Shown: positions 1 through 4,377 of the stretch, one piece after another
How positions within the stretch are numbered: the stretch's first letter is position 1
Layout: each line of letters opens with the position of its first letter
Assembly: GCA_946222495.1 (NCBI GenBank)
Contig: CAMICF010000205.1
Location: 1 to 5,392 of the forward strand
Direction of reading: 5' to 3'
DNA: 5,392 nucleotides
DNA from: an uncultured Janibacter sp.
GTDB taxonomy: Bacteria; Actinomycetota; Actinomycetes; Actinomycetales; Dermatophilaceae
Made by a program: the position numbers and the translations under genes
Notes under the pieces: model-generated
Seen by the model: the letters and a program-made list of their open reading frames with translations, nothing else
Databases searched by the model: none
Told to the model about the DNA's origin: nothing

Positions 1-1206
1 GCGGCACCCGCGGAGGCGCTCCAGGGGGTCGTCGCCACGGTGACGGCACCGGGCCGGATCACGCTCTCGGACCTGGCGGGCCCGCCCTCCACCGCCGACA
101 CGAAGCCCACGAGCGGTCCGCCCACCGCCTCGGACGACGACCTCCGTGACCCGGTCATGGTCCGAGGCACCGAGGAGCACGCGCCCGGTCTCGTGTCCGG
201 GCAGTCCTTCGTCTCCGGTGGACGGGCGACCGGCCTCGCGGCGCTCCCGTGCACCGCGCCGACGGCAGACGCCTGGCTCGTCGTGGGTGGCGGCGGCAAG
301 GGGCGTCAGGAGCGCCTCGTCCTGGCCAACCCCGGCGGCAACGCCACCACCGTCACGGTCGACACGCTGGGGAAGGGCGCGGAGCAGTCGGTCGTCGTCC
401 CGCCCCATGGACGCAGCGTCCTCCGGCTCGACTCGGCCGGTGGTGCCGCCGGCCCGCAGGCCGTGCACGTGAGGAGCTCCGGCGGGCTCGTCGTCCCGAC
501 GATCACCGATCGTCACCTCGACGGCTCCACGTCCGCCGGGGTGGAGACGGTCTCGCCGACCGTCCCGCCCACGACCCGACAGGTGGTCCCCGCGGGCGCC
601 GGCGCAGGGAAGAGCGGCCTGGTCGTCGGGGTGCCCGGAGACCGGGACGCCGTCGTCACGGTGCGCCGCGCCGGCCCGGGCGGCCCCAGCAGCGCGCAGG
701 AGTCGACCGTCCCCGCCGGCAGCGTCGCGGACGTGAAGCTGCCGAAGGGCGGTGGCGTCCACTCGTGGCTCGTCGAGTCCGACGAGCCGGTCGTCGCTGC
801 CGCCCACCAGCTGAGGACCGGCGACGGCGGCGAGAGCGACATGGCCTGGTCGGTCGCGACCCCGGCCATCGGCACGCTCGGTGGCGCGGCACTGCCGCAG
901 ACCGTCCCGAAGGGGGTCGAGGGACACCTCGGCCTCACCGCCGGTGAGGAGTCCGCGGAGGTGGACGTCCTCGTCCAGAGCAAGGGCAGGGTCAAGACGG
1001 AGCAGGTCTCGCTGGACCCGGGAGCGGGCCGGTCGCTGCCCCTGGGCACGGCCGAGGCCGTGTGGGTGCGCCCGACGAGCGGGTCGGTGCACTCGGCGGT
1101 CCTGCTCGCCGGACGTGACTGGAAGGGGAGGCCCCGCGCCACCTCGATCCCCGTCCTGCCCACGAGGGTCGCCTCCCGTGATGTCGAGGTCGTGCACCAG
1201 CGCTGA
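1..1206 (+). CDS. DUF5719 family protein, 3' part (5' end outside window)
   Basis: The frame is open from the first base, so the gene starts upstream; the GTG at 40 lies inside it and is unlikely to be the true start. The 401 visible residues are rich in Gly, Val, Thr and Ser with short beta-type repeats. They include the segment LPCTAPTADAWLVVGGGG followed by LVLANPGGNATTVTV, which I recognise as the hallmark of actinobacterial DUF5719 proteins: a Cys-Pro turn, a Trp, a glycine run, then 'L.L.NP'. No catalytic motif is visible and only one Cys is present. Known family members are usually predicted to be secreted or membrane-anchored and sit after a glycosyltransferase gene in this locus; the N-terminal signal would be outside the window. 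The C-terminus ends in VEVVHQR. Function is unknown; an extracytoplasmic role linked to envelope glycans is inferred from context only. The family call is from recall of the motif, not from a search. Confidence 0.8.
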   Translation, partial: AAPAEALQGVVATVTAPGRITLSDLAGPPSTADTKPTSGPPTASDDDLRDPVMVRGTEEHAPGLVSGQSFVSGGRATGLAALPCTAPTADAWLVVGGGGKGRQERLVLANPGGNATTVTVDTLGKGAEQSVVVPPHGRSVLRLDSAGGAAGPQAVHVRSSGGLVVPTITDRHLDGSTSAGVETVSPTVPPTTRQVVPAGAGAGKSGLVVGVPGDRDAVVTVRRAGPGGPSSAQESTVPAGSVADVKLPKGGGVHSWLVESDEPVVAAAHQLRTGDGGESDMAWSVATPAIGTLGGAALPQTVPKGVEGHLGLTAGEESAEVDVLVQSKGRVKTEQVSLDPGAGRSLPLGTAEAVWVRPTSGSVHSAVLLAGRDWKGRPRATSIPVLPTRVASRDVEVVHQR

Positions 1207-1251
1207 GGATGGTGTGTCCGGAACCGATAGGACGCGTCGGTGATCAAGAAC

Positions 1252-1259
1252 GAGGGGAG
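1252..1259 (+). promoter_or_regulatory. Shine-Dalgarno for the YezG-like pseudogene
   Basis: The purine-rich GAGGGGAG ends 8 bases before the GTG at 1268 and 11 bases before the in-frame GTG at 1271. This favours the first GTG. The neighbouring chromosomal genes lack such a site. No convincing -10 hexamer is visible in 1207-1251. Confidence 0.6.
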
Positions 1260-1267
1260 CGCGATTC

Positions 1268-1754
1268 GTGGTGGATGTTCATCGAGTAAGTGAGCTGCAG
1301 CGGGAGATTGTGCGCGTGGTCATCGACGCTGCGCCAGACGGGTGGCAGCGTTTGGAGTTCGACTACGTCATTGTGGGTGGCTATGGAGTGGGTGGACCAG
1401 CGGTTGTGAATGACGGGGTTCGACAGCTCCTGTCGGGGGGGGCGGCATGGCCCTCTCATATGGGATGGATCTGCATGACGAGATGTTTGAGCCCGGGAAG
1501 GGCACGTGGCTGTCCATGCGGTGTGTGATTGACCCGTCGGGCGAGTTCCACTTCTCGTTCAACTATGACGAGCCGGTGGAGTTTGCGGAGCCTCAGGAGA
1601 TCTTGGACTCGTCGTGGGTGCGGGAGTTCAAGGAGCATCCGCGGCCGTGGCGCTGATCCCGGAGTGGAACTACGTGAAGCAAGCCTTCATGCGGGAGCAG
1701 TGGGAGGCGCAGGTCGCGGAGTTCGAGCGGACCGGCAGGCACACCGACGGCTGA
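1268..1754 (+). pseudogene. YezG-like (DUF600) immunity/antitoxin protein, twice frameshifted
   Basis: Three consecutive reading frames join into one protein of about 160 residues. Part one runs from GTG 1268 to the G8 tract at 1435-1442 (SELQREIVRVVIDAAPDGWQ, FDYVIVGGYG). Part two is in the -1 frame to about 1650 (MFEPGKGTWLSMRCVIDPSG, FHFSFNYDEP). Part three is again shifted by -1 and ends at 1754 (LIPEWNYVKQAFMREQWEAQ). The helix ending 'AP.GW', the 'GTWLSMR..ID..G.F...FNYDEP' block and the late 'IP.W' are in the order seen in YezG-type proteins, cytoplasmic antidotes that neutralise cognate secreted or contact-dependent toxins. No toxin gene is visible beside it, so it would be an orphan. 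GC is about 60% and codons such as GTA, AGT, CCA, GGA and TTG are common, unlike the neighbours, which suggests acquisition. The second frameshift is less certain: the stop at 1654-1656 could be a genuine earlier end. Sequencing error in the G run cannot be excluded. The family call is from motif recall. Confidence 0.6.
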
Positions 1755-1807
1755 GCGGGACACGCCCCGACGCACAGGCCCTCGCGGTCAGGCCGAGCTG
1801 ATGGTGA

Positions 1808-1825
1808 CCGCTCCCGACGGAGCGG
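1808..1825. terminator. candidate bidirectional hairpin between convergent genes
   Basis: CCGCTCC (1808-1814) and GGAGCGG (1819-1825) form a perfect 7-bp stem with a 4-base loop. It begins 3 bases beyond the stop codon of the minus-strand zincin-fold gene and lies 54 bases past the end of the YezG-like pseudogene. No T-run follows on either strand, so classic intrinsic termination is not shown, although actinobacterial terminators often lack a U-tract. An alternative stem, GCGGTCA (1784-1790) with TGACCGC (1805-1811), overlaps it and would be mutually exclusive. Confidence 0.35.
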
Positions 1826-1828
1826 ACG

Positions 1829-2227
1829 TCAGTGCCGGCCCGGGTCGATCTCGTGGGGGTCGACGCCGAGGAGCAGGGCGATCTGCTCGACGAGGACGTC
1901 ATGGACGACCACCGCGTGGTCGAGCCCGCGGGCGGCGGTGAGGATCGGTCGCCGGTAGACGACGATCCGGGCGGGCATCCGCCCTTCCGCCGGCCACAGC
2001 CGAGCCAGCGGGACGCCCTCCTCCCAGGCCGCCGGGCCCGAAGGCGGGACCTCCTCGACGGCGAACTCCACCCGGTCCCAGCGTCGCCCCATGACAGGCC
2101 GGTAGCGGTGGGCGATGTCGAGGACGAGGGCGTCGAAGGCCTCGGAACGCGTCACCATCGCCGGGACATCGGGCTGCGCGAGCGGCCCGCGCATGCCGCG
2201 TCCGCGGCGGTCCCTGTAGCGACTCAT
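1829..2227 (-). CDS. Metallopeptidase-family (zincin-fold, DUF1025-like) protein
   Basis: This 132-residue protein resembles the small zincin-fold proteins encoded divergently from DUF3499 and manB in actinobacteria (Rv3259-like). Visible blocks are MRGPLAQPDVP at 12-22, VEFAVEEVPPSGP at 53-65, PLARLWPAEGRMPARIVVYR at 73-92, and the C-terminal helix VVVHDVLVEQIALLLGVDP at 106-124. The family zinc motif HExxH appears here as H109-D110-V-L-V113: Glu is replaced by Asp and the second His by Val, so peptidase activity is doubtful. My recollection is that this degeneracy is common in the manB-linked subgroup. I chose ATG at 2227 because a TACCAT hexamer lies 7 bases upstream, matching a leaderless start; GTG at 2230 and ATG at 2194 (residue 12) are alternatives. 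No Shine-Dalgarno sequence is seen. The long upstream extension of the frame to 2767 runs antisense to DUF3499 and was discarded. The true role is unknown. Confidence 0.83.
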   Translation of the reverse strand: MSRYRDRRGRGMRGPLAQPDVPAMVTRSEAFDALVLDIAHRYRPVMGRRWDRVEFAVEEVPPSGPAAWEEGVPLARLWPAEGRMPARIVVYRRPILTAARGLDHAVVVHDVLVEQIALLLGVDPHEIDPGRH

Positions 2228-2234
2228 CACGCCG

Positions 2235-2240
2235 ATGGTA
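2235..2240 (-). promoter_or_regulatory. -10 hexamer (TACCAT) for the zincin-fold gene, probably leaderless
   Basis: Read on the minus strand, TACCAT ends 7 bases before the ATG at 2227. This fits the TANNNT consensus and the spacing expected when transcription starts at the first base of the start codon. No recognisable -35 hexamer or Shine-Dalgarno sequence is present. Confidence 0.55.
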
Positions 2241-2287
2241 GGCGTCGGCGGCGGCGTGCCGGTCCCCGAGGGGGCGCGGACGTGACC

Positions 2288-2293
2288 TACCCT
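2288..2293 (+). promoter_or_regulatory. -10 hexamer (TACCCT) for DUF3499, probably leaderless
   Basis: TACCCT ends 6 bases before the GTG at 2300, fitting TANNNT and leaderless spacing, with no Shine-Dalgarno sequence. Together with the minus-strand hexamer at 2235-2240 it forms a compact divergent promoter pair within 72 bases. No clear -35 is seen. Confidence 0.55.
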
Positions 2294-2299
2294 GCACGG

Positions 2300-2683
2300 G
2301 TGACTCTTTCCCGACAGTGCTCCCGTGCGGCGTGCGCGCGACCGGCAGCCGGGACCCTCACCTATGTGTACTCGGACTCCACCGTCGTGCTCGGGCCCCT
2401 CGCCACCTACGCGGAGCCCCACGCCTACGACCTGTGCGAGCAGCACGCCGCCCGACTGACGGCCCCCCGCGGGTGGGACGTCGTCCGCCTGTCCTCGGAC
2501 CAGCCCGCCCCGGCGAGCCACGACGACCTCGTCGCCATCGCCGAGGCCGTCCGCGCCCGCCCCGCTCCGAGCACTGACTCCGAGCGCACGGCCGACCGTC
2601 CGACGACGGCGCGGCCCGAGCCCGACAGCGTCACCGAGACCGGTCGCCGTGGGCACCTGAGGGTCCTGCGCGACCGGGACTGA
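2300..2683 (+). CDS. DUF3499 family protein
   Basis: This is a 127-residue protein. Its first half carries the highly conserved DUF3499 block: QCSRAACARPAAGTLTYVY (6-24), then VLGPLATYAEPHAYDLCEQH (30-49), then LTAPRGWDVVRL (53-64). Cys7, Cys12, Cys46 and His49 form a plausible zinc-binding CxxxxC...CxxH site, which suggests a small zinc-ribbon-like fold; this is an inference. The second half (about 65-127) is a low-complexity, Pro/Arg/Asp-rich variable tail that looks disordered and ends in HLRVLRDRD. The GTG at 2300 was chosen because it sits just before the conserved block and 6 bases after a TACCCT hexamer; the open frame further upstream to 1832 is antisense to the zincin-fold gene. The Rv3258c-type neighbour of manB in mycobacteria is the same family. 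Biochemical function is unknown, and no membrane segment or signal peptide is visible. Confidence 0.9.
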   Translation: MTLSRQCSRAACARPAAGTLTYVYSDSTVVLGPLATYAEPHAYDLCEQHAARLTAPRGWDVVRLSSDQPAPASHDDLVAIAEAVRARPAPSTDSERTADRPTTARPEPDSVTETGRRGHLRVLRDRD

Positions 2684-2702
2684 CCCCCTTCGCCCACCTC
2701 GC

Positions 2703-2722
2703 CGCCGTGGCCCGCCACGGCG
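2703..2722. repeat. Perfect 8-bp inverted repeat over the manB promoter
   Basis: CGCCGTGG (2703-2710) and CCACGGCG (2715-2722) are exact reverse complements separated by CCCG. The repeat starts 19 bases after the DUF3499 stop and ends 3 bases before the TAGGCT hexamer of manB. With a 17-base spacer, the -35 of manB would fall exactly on 2703-2708. It could be an operator, a terminator-like hairpin for DUF3499, or both. No T-run follows. Confidence 0.55.
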
Positions 2723-2725
2723 AAC

Positions 2726-2731
2726 TAGGCT
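2726..2731 (+). promoter_or_regulatory. -10 hexamer (TAGGCT) for manB, probably leaderless
   Basis: TAGGCT ends 7 bases before the GTG at 2739. It fits TANNNT with leaderless spacing, and no Shine-Dalgarno sequence is present. This implies manB, and the genes coupled to it, can be transcribed separately from DUF3499. Confidence 0.6.
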
Positions 2732-2738
2732 GGCCCGC

Positions 2739-4178
2739 GTGACCCCAGACCTCGCGGAATTCGTCAAGGCCTACGACGTGCGCGGCCTCGTTCCGGAACA
2801 GCTGAATGCCGACGTCGCCCGCGCCCTGGGCGCCGCCTTCGCCGAGGTGGTGGCCATCGCCGACGGAGCGCCCGCGGTGGTCATCGGCCACGACATGCGG
2901 CCGAGCTCGCCGGAGCTCGTCGAGGCGCTGGCCGAGGGCATCACCGCCCGCGGTGTCGACGCGGTCCTCATCGGCCTGGCGAGCACCGACGGCCTGTACT
3001 ACGCCAGCGGGGCGCTCGACCTCCCCGGGGCGATGTTCACCGCGAGCCACAACCCCGCCACCTACAACGGCATCAAGTTCTGCCGTGCCGGAGCCCGGCC
3101 CGTGGGGCAGGAGAGCGGCCTGGCGGCCATCCGGGACCTGGCCCAGGACCACCTCGACCACGGGACGACCACCGGCGAAGGGGGGACGCCCGGGAGCGTG
3201 TCCCGCCGCGACGTCCTCGCCGACTACGCCGGCTTCCTCCGGGAGCTCGTCGACCTCGGGAACTCGCGGCCGCTGCGCGTGAGCGTCGACTCCGGCAACG
3301 GGATGGGCGGGCTCACCGTCCCCGCCGTCCTCGGCACCGGGGCAGGTCACCCGGAGCTGCCGCTGACGATCGACCCGATGTACTTCGAGCTCGACGGGAC
3401 CTTCCCCAACCACGAGGCCAACCCGCTCGACCCGGCCAACCTCGTCGACCTGCAGGAGCGGGTGCGCACCCACGGCGCCGACATCGGCATCGCCTTCGAC
3501 GGGGACGCGGACCGCTGCTTCGTCGTGGACGAGAAGGGCGACCCGATCAGCCCCAGCGCCATCACCGCGATGATCGCCCACCGCGAGATCGCCCGGGAGG
3601 TCGCCGCCGGGCGGGACGCCGCGGACGTGTCGATCGTCCACAACGCCATCACCTCCGCCGCCGTGCCGGAGCTCATCGCCGAGCAGGGTGCGCGGCCCGT
3701 GCCCACCCGCGTCGGGCACTCCTACGTCAAGGCGGTCATGAGCGACCACGACGCCGTCTTCGGCGGCGAGCACTCCGCGCACTACTACTTCCGCGACTTC
3801 TGGTTCGCCGACACCGGCATGCTCGCGGCCATGCACGTCCTCGCCGCGCTGGGGGAGTCCGACGCCCCGCTGAGCGAGGTCATGGCCCCCTACGAGCGGT
3901 ACGTCGCCTCGGGCGAGATCAACTCGACGGTCGCCGACGCGGCCGCCGTCACCGAGCGCGTGCGTACCCACCACGCCGGGCGAGAGGGCCTCACGGTCGG
4001 CGACCTCGACGGCATGACGATCTCCCACGCCGGCACCGCGGACGAGCCGATGTGGTGGTTCAACCTCCGTCCGAGCAACACCGAGCCCCTCCTGCGCCTC
4101 AACGTCGAGGCCGCCGACGCGGCCACGATGGCCCGGGTGCGCGATGATGTCCTGATGATGATCCGGGAGACACGATGA
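2739..4178 (+). CDS. manB: Phosphomannomutase/phosphoglucomutase ManB
   Basis: This intact 479-residue alpha-D-phosphohexomutase converts mannose-6-phosphate to mannose-1-phosphate (and often the glucose equivalents), supplying GDP-mannose for glycolipids and glycans in the cytoplasm. All four signature loops are present: the phosphoserine loop TASHNPATYNGIK with catalytic Ser103; the Mg-binding loop DGDADRC (Asp254, Asp256, Asp258); the sugar-binding loop GGEHSAHYYFRD (Glu344, Ser346, His348); and the phosphate-binding loop RPSNTEPLLRLNVEA (Arg444, Ser446, Asn447, Thr448). An N-terminal YDVRG (12-16) is also typical. Length is normal to slightly long for the family. The GTG at 2739 is supported by the conserved N-terminus starting immediately after it and by the TAGGCT hexamer 7 bases upstream. 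The stop overlaps the next start (ATGA, 4175-4178), implying translational coupling. The GGEHSAH form of loop three is what I recall for actinobacterial ManB. Preference for mannose over glucose is inferred from locus context, not read from the sequence. Confidence 0.95.
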   Translation: MTPDLAEFVKAYDVRGLVPEQLNADVARALGAAFAEVVAIADGAPAVVIGHDMRPSSPELVEALAEGITARGVDAVLIGLASTDGLYYASGALDLPGAMFTASHNPATYNGIKFCRAGARPVGQESGLAAIRDLAQDHLDHGTTTGEGGTPGSVSRRDVLADYAGFLRELVDLGNSRPLRVSVDSGNGMGGLTVPAVLGTGAGHPELPLTIDPMYFELDGTFPNHEANPLDPANLVDLQERVRTHGADIGIAFDGDADRCFVVDEKGDPISPSAITAMIAHREIAREVAAGRDAADVSIVHNAITSAAVPELIAEQGARPVPTRVGHSYVKAVMSDHDAVFGGEHSAHYYFRDFWFADTGMLAAMHVLAALGESDAPLSEVMAPYERYVASGEINSTVADAAAVTERVRTHHAGREGLTVGDLDGMTISHAGTADEPMWWFNLRPSNTEPLLRLNVEAADAATMARVRDDVLMMIRETR

Positions 4179-4367
4179 CCGAGTCGACGATCGACCCCTG
4201 GCTGCGCGAGATCCTCCGCCGCCCCGCCTTGCCGCACCGAGCTGCGCGACGACACCGGGCCCGCCGGTCCCGAGCTCGTCTGCACGAGCCCCACGTGCGG
4301 CCTGGCCTACCGCGTGGACGACGGCATCCCCGTCCTCCTCGTCGACGAGGCCCGCCGCCCCGCCTGA
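4175..4367 (+). pseudogene. Trm112-like zinc-ribbon protein, frameshifted and missing first Cys
   Basis: Trm112-like proteins are about 60-residue zinc ribbons; in eukaryotes and archaea Trm112 activates methyltransferases, while the bacterial role is poorly known. The gene starts at ATG 4175, overlapping the manB stop. It reads MTESTIDPWLREILR normally, then loses frame between about 4220 and 4230. In the frame one base on (codons from 4230) it continues CRTELRDDTGPAGPELVC, then TSPTCGLAYRV and DDGIPVLLVDEARRPA, stopping at 4367. This is a textbook Trm112 C-terminal half with CxxxxC and the 'DGIPVLL.DEA' end. A one-base insertion (an extra T near 4229-4230) explains the shift. In addition, the codon at 4220-4222 is CGC (Arg) where the family has the first Cys of CPxC, and no frame supplies that Cys. 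Restored length would be 63 residues. It is either a genuine broken gene or a local sequence error; without the lesion it would sit in a manB-Trm112-SIS operon. Confidence 0.8.
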
Positions 4368-4370
4368 GGG
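4366..4370 (+). promoter_or_regulatory. Shine-Dalgarno for the SIS-domain gene
   Basis: GAGGG overlaps the last two bases of the Trm112 TGA stop and ends 7 bases before the ATG at 4378. It supports that start and indicates coupled translation inside the manB operon. Confidence 0.5.
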
Positions 4371-4377
4371 CGCGACC

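Noticed and set aside
1194..1214. CACCA/TGGTG stem at the end of DUF5719 as a terminator
   Set aside because: It has only 5 bp with a 10-base loop and no T-run; this is readily explained by chance.
513..1247. Minus-strand open frame of 244 codons opposite DUF5719
   Set aside because: It is an antisense shadow of a recognisable protein, with no start support and no motifs.
1529..1801. Plus-strand 90-codon frame after the first stop of the immunity gene
   Set aside because: It is a Ser/Arg-rich shadow overlapping the true coding frames of the YezG-like gene, with no ribosome binding site.
2261..2281. CCCC-GA-GGGG dyad upstream of DUF3499 as an operator
   Set aside because: It is short, made of G/C runs expected at this base composition, and has no second copy.
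1832..2299. Long upstream extension of the DUF3499 frame
   Set aside because: It runs antisense to the zincin-fold gene. The conserved DUF3499 block and the TACCCT hexamer place the start at 2300.
2228..2767. Long upstream extension of the zincin-fold gene frame
   Set aside because: It is antisense to DUF3499 and the start of manB. The family block and TACCAT hexamer support the ATG at 2227.
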